The notes under the pieces were generated by a model. It did not search any database, was not told the DNA's origin, and was given only the letters and a program-made list of their open reading frames with translations. Positions 1 to 12,369 of a stretch of 64,000 nucleotides of DNA are shown here, one piece after another (the first letter of the stretch is position 1; each line of letters opens with the position of its first letter). Origin of the DNA: Anthonomus grandis grandis (taxonomy: Eukaryota; Arthropoda; Insecta; Coleoptera; Curculionidae); the NCBI RefSeq assembly GCF_022605725.1, contig NC_065554.1, positions 13,597,100-13,661,099 of the forward strand, in the 5' to 3' direction. The position numbers and the translations under genes were made by a program.

Positions 1-228
1 TGCCGAAGATCATCGAATAGGTTGCGCCTTAACGACAACCGTTTTTAAGAAATCCCAAAGAAAAAAGTCAAGGGGTGTTAGATCTGGTGGTATCGCCGGC
101 CATTCTATTGGTCTTTCTCCCAGTTTACTGATTTGGAAACGCATCATGTAAAAATTGCCTCACGGGAAGAAGATAGTGGAGTGGCGCTCCATCTTGTTGA
201 AAATGTAGTAAATCTTCGTTTAGGTTCA
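1..228 (-). pseudogene. Tc1/mariner-like DDE transposase fragment
   Basis: Minus-strand translation gives the C-terminal half of an IS630/Tc1/mariner transposase. FQQDGAPLHY carries the second catalytic Asp and RPIEWPAIPPDLTPLDFFLWD carries the third. These motifs are known from the insect families related to DUF4817/DDE_3 transposases. One in-frame stop after FPNQ and a frameshift before the second motif show that it is dead. It is cut by the window edge, so its true end is unknown. It is related to the copies near 31.6, 43.6, 55.5 and 62.9 kb. Confidence 0.8.
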
Positions 229-359
229 TTCATTCCCGTTCGGTCATTCCCTCGCAAAATTCTATTCTTCGGTCAGGGTCATCTTCACGCAATTCCTAAA
301 AAATTTGCAATTTTTATAGATGGAAATCACTTAATTAAAGTACTTGACGTATAGATTAA

Positions 360-1818
360 TATTGAAACAAATTTGTTTTTAAAATTGTTTTTAGATTAAA
401 ATGGAAAAATTTGATTTTAAATATCCTGGACTTTTGAGACTGAGCCTTTGTGTCTTTTCGCCTATTTAAAATCATATGACAAAAATCCTTTTATCGCTAA
501 AGCTTGGCCTAGAGACAATGGAGGATTCAAAGAAAAATGTCCTTATTTAACTTCTACTTATGCCGCTTCATTCAGTACTCTACGCTAAACTCTTTGTTTC
601 TTTTCCACCGATACTGTTTCTTTGAAATTTGAGAAGTAGTTGCCTCATGTAAGTATGATTTTTTGTTTAGTCCAATTTTTTTTAGCCCAAACCAAAGCAT
701 TTTAAGCATCTAATTAAATAAAAAAGATGCTATAACTAACATATAGTAGTTTTAGTTTCTCCCATCTGTGTAACATTTGTACCACCTTGCGCTTTTCTTT
801 TTTTTTTAGTTTTAGAGGTAATTGCACTGAAAGTTTTCAAATTGATACCCTGTAAATGATAATAATAGGCCTACCGGAAATCTCTGCCTGTTTCTATCTA
901 AAGTCTTAGTAAAAAATTATAATAGTCCAAGAAATGAGGTCGACTATGTTCAATAGAAAGAACATCACTATTTCAAAAATTTACAGATCTTGACTGAGAA
1001 TTATGTGGCATTTACCATATTCTTAGGACTAAGTACCTTCCGACTGTCACTTGGTATTGTCCTCATTTTTATTAAATGTAAAAAACACGGAAAATTTAAA
1101 AACGAAAAATATCAAAATGTTTGGTTAAATGTTTGCATTAAAAGATAAAATATTCTTCAAGCGGGTGAAACAAATTGCCCTCAAAGCAAGAAACCATGTA
1201 AGAGGCACATGGTCAATGATAATCTTAATCTCAAGCTTAAGTTAAAAGCGGAGGCTTGTTCGATCGATCATAGCATTTCTTATAAAATGGATAACATGGA
1301 ACAGGAACATGCTATAAGCTCCAGCAGTTAACAATAGATCTATGCTATGTTTGACTGATCGCAGGGCTCTTTTGTGTCCTTAAGTTAGTTTAACATAAAT
1401 TTTTTATAATGTCTATTCAGGACCTTTGTATTCGGTTAGTTACTCTAAGAAAAAAGGCTAGAAATGCTATTTTAGTAATTGAGTGTTCACCCAACTCAGT
1501 AAGTGACATAATTATGTCTGAAGACCTTTTATGGTTTCTACAATAAATTTAGTGAGTTTTTGTAATTACATTTAATGTTTTAGATTGATTGTCAACAAAT
1601 CCGTGCTGACTAATAATTGGTTTTAGTATTAATTTAAGTTTTAATTTATTAAGTATTTTGAATCTTGGAAAAAAGAAAGTTGCGAAGTATGGTTTTAAAA
1701 TTATTTGAAAAGTTAAAATGATTGAGACTATAATTTTGAATGTAATTTTTGTCGCTTTTTTTAAATATAGACTAATTTAGGGATTGGCTTAGCTCTTTGA
1801 AGTACTTAGGGACAAAAT
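360..1818. other. AT-rich interval with no recognised gene
   Basis: No coding stretch, terminal repeat or RNA gene could be supported on either strand. The sequence is AT-rich with frequent stops in all frames. Confidence 0.5.
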
Positions 1819-1822
1819 TTAA

Positions 1823-3859
1823 CCCACCTATTATACAACTATACATGTATGTTGGAGTAAAATTTAACCCACCTACAATTGTTTTTTTCCCAGTAATGTA
1901 CGTCGGTTTATTTATTAAACCGTCTGACTATGTCTATGATCATATTAAGCCTTAGAGATTAAGCGTATAAAGTGCAGATGTCACTAGATTGTGCCTAGTG
2001 ATTCAAGTAGTTATTCGTTTGTTTATGTTTTGTTGTTGTACGTTTCGTTCTAAAAAGGTTAAGATATTTTTGTCTTTTTTTATTGTTTTTTTTTTGTTAA
2101 AAATATTTGATATACAATTTATATAACTGTTTTATACTAAATAACTTGAAATTATTGAGTTACTTCTATATTCTGTATTTTTAACTATGGGTTAAATTTT
2201 GTCCCACCATACAAGTAAGGTTTTTTTTAGGTAGGAGCAAAATATGGCAAGTGACCGATTTCCAGAACCATTACCTTGCTTATTGGTTTGATCGAAAAGG
2301 ATCTTTATAATGAAATTGAGAATATTGAAAATTCGGACAGTGAATTTGTAGGCATTCTATCAGATATCGACTCGGATAATGATAGTTGTAATGGAAATGA
2401 TGTAGACGAGCCAGAAATCATAAATAATTTATGAGAACCGAATAATATGGTAATATCATCATCTGATGAAGAACCGGAGAAACGGGACCCCTTATTCCAC
2501 TGAGCGAATTAAAAACATTATTTAAAATACACTGGAGTAAGGATAATAAATCTCTATGCAGAGCAAACTTTTCACAATTCCGGCAAAAGTTATAAGCCCA
2601 CCGATAGTGTAGAAATGCGTACATTTATTGGTATAAACTTACTAATGGATATCAAAAAGCTGCCGACATATCGGGATTACTGGAGTACAGATCCAATTTT
2701 ACATGATCCCTATATTAGTAGACTAATAACTGTTCATCGCTTTGGCTCCTAAGTAATGTACATCTTAATGACAACAACTTCATGCCTAACCGAAACTCCG
2801 ATAATTTTGATAAATTATATAAGGTAAGACCATTTTTAGAAATGTTAAAATCCAATTTTCAAGCCTGTCTGCATCCTCACGAATTTTTATCAGTGGACGA
2901 GTCTATGATAAAGTTTAAAGGCCGATCTACGATCAAACAATACATGCCTGCAAAGCCAGTAAAGAGAGGCTATAAAGTGTGAATGATAGCTGACAGCACT
3001 GGATATTGCTGGGATTTTGAATTATATTGTGGCAAAACCGGTCCTGTTGCAGAAAAATGTTTGGGTATCAAAGTAGTGCTTCAGATGACACAAAATTTAA
3101 AACACAGGTATCATAAAATTTTCTTTGATAACTTTTTTACAAATGTAGCCGTAATGAATCAACTGTATCAAGAAAAGTTATATGCCTGTGGTACTGTTAG
3201 ACATACCAGAAAAAATATGCCCCAATTTCTGGAAGATAAAGTAAGGCACACAGGTGACTCTGACTGGTACGTGAGTTCTACAGGAATTTCAGCATTTAAA
3301 TGGCGCGATAAAAGAACAGTTCACCTTCTTTCAAATTATCACAACCCAGATGACAAAACTGAGGTCAAAAGGAAAACGAAAGAGGGCATTGTAGAAAACA
3401 TACCTTGCCCAATAGCGCTGACTGATTACAATAAACATATGAACTCAGTAGATAAATTTGACCAAATGAGGGCAGTTTATGCCCTCGACCGAAAAAGCAA
3501 AAAATGTTGGCATATAATCATGTTATTATCTGAAGGGCCTAAAATGAACATGAAAGAATTTCGTTCGAATGTTATAGAACATCTAGTTGTTGACCAATTG
3601 GTAACATCATTACAGGGTACCGAAAAACCATTACCAACTCCCAGGAAACCTTCCCAACCAGAAACGATTAGACTTACTTAAAGTACACATCAGCTAGTAC
3701 GAACCAGTAGACGAAGATGTGCAGTCTGTAGTTCCAAGGATTTTGAAATACGCACAAACTGGACCTGCAGCGTGTGTCAAGTTTCCCTATGTTTGGGAAA
3801 GAACAAGTCTTGTTTTCAGTCTTACCATACAAAATAACTTTAGGCAGTGGTATGGTGGG
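1823..3859 (+). mobile_element. Degenerate piggyBac-like element A
   Basis: The left edge has TTAA followed by CCCACC (TTAA at 1819-1822). A second copy of the 17-mer containing TTAACCCACC lies at 1859-1875. The right edge is GGTGGG followed by TCAA at 3860-3863, one base from TTAA. A 16-bp subterminal inverted pair (2196-2211 against 3851-3866, 15 of 16 identical) brackets the transposase. piggyBac elements duplicate TTAA on insertion. The exact left edge is uncertain because the CCCACC motif is repeated. Confidence 0.65.
2244..3837 (+). pseudogene. piggyBac transposase remnant (DDE_Tnp_1_7)
   Basis: The frame starts at MASDRFPEPLPC and shifts early. An acidic N-terminal stretch (2300-2440) is followed by the catalytic core. 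All three family aspartates are recognisable, in VDESMIKFKG, FFDNFFTN and SVDKFDQM. A cysteine-rich C-terminal domain (RRCAVC, WTCSVC, KNKSCF) ends at TAA 3835-3837. Breaks seen are a frameshift after about residue 15, several stops between 2400 and 2780, and a TGA at 2980-2982 where the family normally has Trp. It lies inside element A and is clearly inactive. Confidence 0.9.
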
Positions 3860-3863
3860 TCAA

Positions 3864-4363
3864 AATATGTACCATGGGTTTTTTTAAGAAAAAAGCAAAA
3901 AATTTAATATTTCTCAATGTTATCTTTTATTTTAGAGCACCTTGAATTAGTTTTTATGTTTTTTTGTTATAAATAAGAATAATTTTTATAATTTTGTCTG
4001 TACCTCAAAGAGTTAGAATACACGTTCTAAGACGTGAACAGGCCGAATGATACGTAATGCAGTTATTATTGTCCCAAGCAGAATGAATAATATTAGATTT
4101 GCAGAGTTGCCACTACTATCACGTTTTTCCCAGCACAATTTGAACACTTTAAAATTGTAGCTGAGCAATCTTTTAAATTATGCTTATTACTACATCTCGG
4201 ACATGAGACTTCCTTAAAGCAATTGTTAGAAGATTGGTAAAAATTAGTTAGAAGATTGGAAAGAATTGTAAGAAGATTTGGAACACTTTGTTACCTGCAC
4301 AGCATCGTAAACAGAACATCCATTGTGTAAAAATATTTCCAATTTGCATGATGCGATTACAAG
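3864..4363. other. Interval without recognised feature
   Basis: This stretch lies between the piggyBac right edge and the left inverted repeat of the Tc1-like element. No open frame or repeat structure was recognised. Confidence 0.4.
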
Positions 4364-4762
4364 TACAGTCAACAAAATTGAAAATGTCCCTCGCTCCGTG
4401 GCTCTTTACCCATTTACACGTAATTTAAGCACAATTTGGCTACACTGTATGAATGAAAAAAGTATAGCGGCATTTTTCGAAAATAAGTAACGGGGGCTGA
4501 TGCGGGGGCAGCTTATGCGATCGATCCCAATATAACATTGTGTGTAAGGTACCATTGTAAATTTTAAGATCTATTTTTAAGGAGCGTTTTTCCATATTAA
4601 TTGGCGGCACGGGGATGCAGGTAAAATGTATAAGGTGGTAATTATAAATAAATTTGATGGTAAGTAGTATTGTACTGTCTTTTGTGTTTATAAGTGCCTC
4701 GAGTCTATTTACGTGTTTAATTTTTTTTTTTTGTTACGTGTTTTATGTAATATTTTTTCATA

Positions 4763-7060
4763 ATGCCAAGAGTGCCTGGACAGAGGGAGAGTATCATGGA
4801 AATTCGTACTAGAATTATTGTTATGCATGAGATGGGTGCCACCTTACGAGAAAAAGCAATGGCTACGGATCTTTCAGTAAGTTTTTTTTTGTATGCATTT
4901 CGTTTAAATTTTTTGTTAGGTAAAATCTATTTAAACTAAACTATGAAATTTGTCAAGAATCTTCAAAAATTCTCTTTAACTTTCATTTAAAAAAAAAAGG
5001 TTTGTTTTTATACAGAACCAACTTTTTTTGATATCCCGAAATAAGCTAATAAATTTAATAGATCAAAAACGAAAATTATTATCTCATCGTCCCGGGAATC
5101 TATTCAAATAGGAGTGATTTCGAGGGTAATTTATAATTTTTTCATTAAATTTTTTATTTAGAAAAATAGGTGAAAATTACATATCTTAAGTTTAATTTAT
5201 CGATAGATATCTAAAAAAGTTATAAAACTGACCTATATTTTTTAACAAAGAAAAATATACATGTTATTGGGTCTATCAAAATAAAAAATGTTTTTGTTTT
5301 ATTTTTAAAGTAAAATCATTTTACATATGATTGATTGTTTTTTTTGAGCTAGAATTTTTTAAATCCAAGCAAACCTTATACAGGGTGAGTTTTTTAAAGT
5401 GTTGCAACGCGATATCTTGAAAACATTCAAGTTTTTTCTAAATATTTAAAAAACGAAGGTATAGTTTTTTTTTAGATAATAAATAAATTTAATGCAGTAC
5501 CATACCTTAAAAAAAGTATTAATGGGTTTAAAGGTTTCTCAAAAACGGTAGTCGAATGTAGTATAGATTGGCGATATTTTGAATTTTAAATTTAATATCT
5601 GACTCACTACTGCACCAGTTGAGGGTTAAGGGGAGTGGCCCTATTAAAAAATGTTTATTAAAATAATATTTAGTCCAAAACGCACCATGAGCCAATCCAC
5701 TACCTATTTACCGCATTATTTGTATCCATCTAGTATATTTTTATATCCGTATTATTATTGTATTTATTATTATACCTGTGAATGGGTTTTTTTATGCCAA
5801 ATTTAAGCTTTACCTCGTTAATTATATTTATTCGATTTAGTAATATGATACATTATGTATATGTATTTTACGATATTAGACTGAGCATTGACATAAGTGA
5901 GCTTTGACATAGGTAATTTATGAAAAAGAGGAGAAGAATTCTATCGCCTGCTTTTATTATAATTTAAAATAATTTTGTCTCTTCGCGCCGATTGTTATTT
6001 TTAAATATGAAGGTTTTATAAAAATCATAGCAAACATTTTAATCTGAAATATTTTCACTTTGAAAACTTTGTCAATATTTTCGCTTTATTTGCTTTTCAC
6101 CATATATTAAAAAAAGTTGTTATAGAAATATATTTTGACGTAACGCTCTGAATGTTTTAAAAAAACACCAACAAATAATATAAAATTATATTATTGTTAA
6201 GAGACGCTGTTATTGCTTTTTTAATACCTACTTTATTAACTTATTCATAATAATAAAATATTTACTGCTATTTTTTATCTATGTATAGGTAACATATAGG
6301 TCACCCCTTTGCTAAACTGTTGTCACTAACCTAATAGTATAATAGATATCTATTTAATTAATTAATACTAATTACTGCATTTGCTTTTAAACAGGTCAAA
6401 CAAGTTAGACGCTGGATCCAACGTCAAGAGGCAGAAGGGCATGTAGAAACCAGACAACATCCTGGAAGGCAACCTGTATTTACCGAAAAAACGTTTTTTT
6501 CGGACATAAGGTCCCATCAATTAGTGTGGAGACCTACAAGTATCAGATATGATTCCCATTATGTCCAAGAAACTGAAAAAAGCGGGAGAATAACATTGTC
6601 ATTATCGGGTTGAATGACCCAAAATGGACCCGGAATGCTAGTAACCACGCCACCCCAAATGAATTCCGCGGACTACGTGGACATTTTGGAAAATTCTTTT
6701 CTGCCTTCATACAGAATATTATATACGGCTGGACCAATATCCTTTATGCACGATAATTGTCCAATTCATACCTCCCGTATGGCGAGAACATGGTTTGAGG
6801 AACATCCGGAATTTAATTTAATTCCATGGCCATCCAGAAGCCCCGACTTAAACCCCATCGAAAATTTGTGGGCTGAAATGGTGAATTTTTGGGATACTTT
6901 TAATCAAGGCCAAATTAGATCGAAGGAAACGTTACTAGCCCACGCTCAAAGAGTTTGGGAATCTTTCAGAGGGAGACCCGATTTTAGTAATTACGCGGGA
7001 TTAATGCGGAAAAGGCTGCAACAATGCATTGACGCAAATGGTTTTTATACCAAATATTAA
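4763..7060 (+). pseudogene. Tc1-like transposase with one intron, core deleted
   Basis: Exon 1 (4763-4876, 38 codons) begins MPRVPGQRESIMEIR and ends at a GT donor. Exon 2 begins at 6395 after ACAG and continues in phase 0 with VKQVRRWIQRQEAEGH, the rest of the helix-turn-helix. Downstream are FMHDNCPIHTS (second Asp) and SPDLNPIENLW (catalytic Glu), with 35 residues between them (DD35E spacing). Part of the linker is missing, and the expected first motif reads VFTEKTF without its Asp. A TGA at 6611-6613 replaces the expected Trp of the GWM-type motif. The predicted product is inactive. Confidence 0.85.
4877..6394 (+). other. Putative 1.5 kb intron of the Tc1-like transposase
   Basis: The donor is TCA|GTAAGT and the acceptor is TTTAAACAG|GTC, with coding phase 0 on both sides. 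The interior is AT-rich. It includes TACAGGGTGAG at about 5380, resembling a Tc1/mariner terminus, so the intron may have grown by a small insertion whose other end I could not identify. Confidence 0.6.
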
Positions 7061-8865
7061 TTAAGAAGCCATACCAATACAAAATGCACTCTGTGATATT
7101 AAATAATTATTATTTAAAAAAAAAAGTGTAAGTTTCGAAAAAAACACAATACATAGGCTATTTAAAAGTTTAAATAAAAAAGTATTTTTATTGTAGATTT
7201 AAATTGTAATTATACTTACTAAAGCTTGTTAGGAGTAGTGTTGAATGTTATTAATTGTTATTAAGATGTTATACTTAAAGAACTGCAATTTGTCATTAAA
7301 TAGGAAATAAAATTTTCGCTTTGAAACTGACTGATCCATTACTTATACGTTTTATAAGGTTTAAAAAAAAAGTAAATAAAAAAAGATACGGGACTACTAC
7401 AATTAAAGTTTAGTAATTAAAGTTAACTTCGCTTCAATAAAAAAAATATAAAAAATAGTTTTTTACCCAAGAAGAAATCACGAGAGTGCCTTATTTACAA
7501 ACGGAAATATTACTTTATTCATCACTTCAGTAAAAAAGTGTGCTTTACTTATGAGAACCACATAGATTTTTTTCTACCTCTTACCAAAACATTATCACAT
7601 AAAAACAATGTCCACTTAACTTGATAATGAGTAAAAAAAATTTCAATAACGCAAACTAACTTTCTTAATATGCAACTTTTACTATATGAGTATAGGCAAT
7701 TTTTGGTATATCAACCAACTTCTTTTGACGAGTTCTACATCGTGTATTTTTATATAGGTATACTTATAAATAAAATGTGAGGAAAAAGAAACAAAAATCT
7801 TAATTTTTTTCCCATATTATGGTAGTACTTAGTACAAGTACTTAGTTTTACAGCGCTGGACAGGGTGTTCCAAAATAAGTAGTTTTGGTAGTATCTCAGC
7901 TCGTATTACGTTATTAACCATAGCGCGGTATTTTTTATGAAACCTTTAATGCCTTAAACAGGTTTGAGTTTGCATTTTTTATTTCCTAGACACACGATGA
8001 AAGAGAAAAATCTCAACATATACAACATATACCTATCGTTTCTGCTGTAGCACTTAAAGTTTCTATTATTATAATGTTTCCTTTTTTTATGATTACCTAT
8101 ATTTTAGTTTACACATACTCGTTGCTGCCAGAATTAAAAAAAACTATTATTTTATCATAGAATTACATTTGTTTGTTTACTTATTTTTAAATACACACCA
8201 TATATTTAAAAATAATAAAAACAAATAGGTATTTTTTTAAATTATATTATTTTATACAATAACGCACACTTTAAAAGTAAAAAACAATTTAAAATTTAGA
8301 TTGGTATTTTTATTTAAGTTGCATTTTATTTTTCAAATGTTGGGTGAGTAATATAAAGTAATACTTTAATAAAAAAAATTCAAAGAAAACATCGATTAGG
8401 ATTTTTATGTAATACATAAAAAAGTAAAAACGATTTTTTTTTCTATTTATTTTGACAACAAGCAGCACTTGACAACAAAAATATAGGTTGTGTCCCAATA
8501 AAAAAATAACTGAAGGTAATTTCTCAAAAGTGATGAACCAAACAGAATTTTGAAGAGCGCATTTAGCCAACGTATAAAACACTATAGCGCATTGTCCTAA
8601 AAACTTTACATAAGGAAGAAAAACAAACTGATTGATTTTTTTTAATATCAGCTTGCACAGCCACAAAAATATTCGAAACGTCCCATTGCAAAAACCCCAT
8701 CTACTGAAAAATGAGTTCCGTCACCCCTGCCTATTTATACACGACTAAACTCGATCGATACGCTACACCCTACCGCCCGCCGTACGCTACCCCTTTCAGT
8801 CAAAAGCCATGTTGCCAAATTGTAAGGCAACGAAGTCCGAGAGCAGATGCGAGGGACATTTTCAA
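7061..8865. other. Non-coding 3' part of the Tc1-like element
   Basis: This is AT-rich sequence between the transposase stop and the right terminal repeat. A 118-codon minus-strand frame (8310-8666) is of low complexity and resembles no family. A CAGGGTGTTCC motif at 7861-7871 resembles a Tc1/mariner terminus but has no partner that I could find. Confidence 0.4.
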
Positions 8866-9150
8866 ATTTGCCGACTGTACATCAATCTAGTTGCTGAGTT
8901 ACCTTAAAAATATCTGAATTTATTTTAGCTTTACATATTTTTATTATTTCACAAGAAGAATTTTCGTAAAAAATATGTTAGCATATTATTAATTTTTATT
9001 ATATAATTTTTAAAATATTTTTATTAACTCCCTTAAATCTTTCCATTTGAGGCTACGACTGTTCCACAATACATTTCCAATAGTTAATTTCACGTTAGGG
9101 AGATCATGGATTACCATGGGATTGAAAATATCTTCAAGAAACATTAGGAC

Positions 9151-10700
9151 TTGCAGCACATGCCATCTTCTTTAAGTGCTAGTGAAATTAACGGTTATTA
9201 CTGCTCACTTAGTGGTTATCTAATTAGTAGTATTTCGATGGCTTCTAAGGATGCTAGTGATTGGCTTTGTGATGCTTCTGTACCTGAAAGATTCTACTTC
9301 GCTTCTGTCAACACCCTAATGGGTAGGTCTGGAAAATACCCTTCAGTCATTCCGATTTTCAAGGGGAGGGTCGGGAATCTAATTATAGGCCAATACTAAA
9401 TATAGGCCAAATAAAACCATTTTGCCTTCCTTAGCCAAAATTAGGGAAAAAGTCATTAAGACTTAAATGTTGGCCTTTCCTACAAATCATAAATAAATTA
9501 ATAAATTTCAATATGATTTTCAAGATTCAAAAAGCACTAACAACGCCATTTTTGAGGTGCTGAAAAAAATGTTATTTAAACCTTCATCATTGCATGTCTA
9601 TGGTATTCTGTGACATTTCTAAAGGTTTTGTTTGTGTAAACCATGATATTTTATTAATGAAATTAGAAATTTATGGCTTTAGGGGAAGTTGCTTGAGTTG
9701 GTTTAAATCTTATTTAATAGGTCGAGTTCAATCTATAAATTTTCAAAACTCCACATCTGGTTATTTGGAAATTAATTCCGATGTTTCTCAGGGTTCTGTG
9801 TTGGGCTCCCTTTTATTTCTACTCTATGTAAATAACCTACCCAGTGTACTAACAACTATGGCAGGTATACTGCCGTATCTTGCCGATGATACTACCATTT
9901 TGTGGCATCACAAAAACTTCACCTTGTTACATGATATGATTAATAAAGACCTTAAACAAGTCAAATATTCGTGTGACACTAACCTCTTAACATTCAATAC
10001 ATTCAAAACTAATATTTTTTAAACTTTAAATGTAGTGTCTAACATTTATCAATAGGGGAGAATTACTGTGTAGCAGACTTAAATGAATATAGGTCCTTGG
10101 GACCCTTAATTGACAGCAAACTGATGTTTGAAAGCCATATTAGTAATCCGTGTAGTAAGGTATCTTTTGAATGTTATGCCGTTTGCACTGTGAGAAAAGA
10201 AGTTGGTAGGGCACTGGCAAGAAATGTGTATTTCGCTCTTCACACTCAGAATCACATCTCAGATATGGAATATGCTTTGGGGATGTTGTGGTATGACCCT
10301 ATTCAAATTTGTGTTTATCTTGCCAAAAAGAGGAGTGCAACATTTTTACTATCTTTTTCCCAGATAATCCTGTCGCCCATACTTTATAAATGGTAAAATT
10401 CTTACATGGTCATGCATTTTTATTATGAAATCTATTTGTTTAATGCATATGAAGTATAGCTCAATGATCTTCAATCCAGACAGAACATATAATCGGTCTT
10501 CGCATGTGATTAACCTGCCAGTCCCCCAGTCCACTTTGGCAAAGAAGTCTGTGATTTACGACAGTTAAAAGCTGTTTAGCCATCTACCAATTGGCATTAG
10601 GCAACAATTAAACAGATTTTATCATGTGGACGAATATTTCGAACACCAATTTTAACCAAAAACTATTATTATTTTATTGAGATTTTATTTTGTTTTTGCT
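9151..10700 (+). pseudogene. LINE reverse transcriptase remnant, Jockey/CR1-like
   Basis: The order of motifs is that of a non-LTR ORF2. A linker region ends in YPSVIPIFKGR (near 9350). RT motifs follow: FCDISKGFVCVNHDILL, then SQGSVLGSLLFLLYVNNLP, then LADDTTILWH with the catalytic DD. C-terminal motifs LGPLIDSKLMFESHI and a HLPIGIRQQ-like tail reach about 10.6 kb. Several frameshifts and stops separate the pieces, and no endonuclease or ORF1 is present, so this is a 5'-truncated dead copy. Clade assignment within Jockey/CR1 is uncertain. Confidence 0.85.
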
Positions 10701-12369
10701 GGTATTATGCATATAATATTATTTGATTTGGTTTAATTAAATAAGTGTCTGTAAATTCAACCACATGTACCCTAGATTTACAATCTTTTATCTCTTATAT
10801 GCCTTAGGAGTTAAGAAGGAGTTTCAAGTTTTTCTTCTGCCAGTTGCTTAGACCTGTTATTTGTCTATTGACTTTTGCATCCAGTTAAAATCGCTCCATT
10901 ATTGGCTGCTTTAATTACAGTGACTTGTGACTTAGATAAGCAGGATCAATGTTTTCAGCCCAATCCTATTTTGTTTGAACAGAAGACTGACTTTTTTAGA
11001 TTTGATTTTTTGGCGTTTATTAATACCGCTGGTTAAGTTTTGTAATTTACTACTTCAGAACAAGCAACAGTTTCTTGAACTGGATAATTAAGTTGATTGC
11101 CCTGGCATTTATCCATAACAAATTTTCTTTTAAGATTTAAAAAAAAACTGTTAAAGTTAAGAAGCGCAACCTGAATTTGTTCATTTACCAGTAATATTAT
11201 AGCACTTATCTATAGAAATAAACTTCGATAAATAATCATTACATTTCTAAGTTAAACCTTTAACATCCTTGATAATTTTGGCAACATGATGGTTTTATGT
11301 ATGTATGTTGTATGTGACACATTTCTGCATGCACAACAATACACTTTTTTACGCGAATTTATTGAATATTTCACCTTACAGCAAGGACCATAGTTCTCTA
11401 TCGATTTTGGCAATTAAACCCATGAATAGTCGAAAAAATTACACATAATTTCGGAGCCCTCCCTCGAGTGCACGTCATACGGCGAGAAATTTCACGCACT
11501 TTTATTTTTATTTATCGCGTGATAGGCAAAGGTTGATCTTCTTACCAATTATTTTTATTGAGTTCAATTACATTGCATAAAATCTTATGCAATTCTTATC
11601 AAATGGTATAGGAATAAAAAAAGCCTCTAATAATTTATAAATCATTATAAGTTTAATAAACTTCGATGAAATAATATCAATAATTCAGCGAGTATATAGA
11701 CTTAAGTCATATTAATAAAGTAAAATAAACTAAATTAAACCATTTTATGTGTCAGACGTTATATATCACAAATAGAAATTAAAAGTTTCACAGTATTCCG
11801 TTCCAACTTTAGCTGCACTCACTATTTTTTCTACTCACTATATAATTTAAGTAAATCCTAATGCAACCACCATAATTTTAAATAAAAATTCGATTATCAC
11901 AGAAGTTATAACTGGAATTGTGAAACCTATAAATAAATAATTTAAGAAATATATAAAACGATATATAGAATGTGCGAAAACTACGGCATTTAATGAAAAT
12001 AAGAGAATTGGTAATTTTACCTTAGAGTAAGTATTTTAGGCTTATGAATTTGTACGTAATATTTTTCTTTAATTGTGTATTAATATTTGTGCTAATGTAA
12101 CAAACATTAAAAATATTAATAGTTAACTCAGTTGATTTAAATCAATATTTTTAATACTATTCAAATTATAAATGCGTTTTAACACAGTTTTCAATTTCTT
12201 ACTTAAAATTTTCATTGGTCTTAATTCAACTAAATTAAAGACAGTTCTTTTATAACATTCGCTTCTAAGATAATGTCTTAATTACCTCTTAATAATTAAA
12301 AATATATTTTCGTGGCCTATGGCTAGTTAGTAACTATTACATTAAATACATTGGAGAACAGCCTTTTAA
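10701..12369. other. AT-rich interval; holds the TMEM53 3' flank
   Basis: No coding evidence was found. The right part must hold the 3' UTR of the minus-strand TMEM53 gene, but no AATAAA was seen within about 300 bp of its stop codon. Confidence 0.4.

Larger units (their letters stand above)
4366..8877 (+). mobile_element. Tc1-like transposon with matched terminal inverted repeats
   Basis: The left end at 4366 begins CAGTC and the right end at 8877 is its complement; both are flanked by TA (4364-4365 and 8878-8879), the Tc1/mariner target. Counting the flank, the ends match at 29 of 32 positions, reading GTACAGTC then TTGAAAATGTCCCTCGC inward. A second inward block, ACAATTTGGC, is also shared. 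At 4512 bp the element is long for Tc1, partly because of a 1.5 kb intron and about 1.8 kb of AT-rich 3' sequence. The single gene inside is a broken transposase. Confidence 0.85.

Noticed and set aside
133..354. Plus-strand open frame at the left edge
   Set aside because: It is the antisense shadow of the minus-strand transposase fragment.
2980..2982. TGA read as Trp (variant genetic code)
   Set aside because: The host genes in the window use TGG for Trp and end in TAG and TAA; the transposases with TGA also carry other stops and frameshifts.
4877..6394. Treating the Tc1-like intron as a separate inserted element
   Set aside because: A TACAGGGTGAG motif at about 5380 suggested this, but no matching right terminus or target duplication at the intron edges was found, while the splice sites and phase are good.
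8310..8666. 118-codon minus-strand open frame
   Set aside because: Low-complexity, rich in Phe/Lys/Ile from AT-rich DNA, lies in the non-coding arm of the Tc1-like element, and resembles no family.
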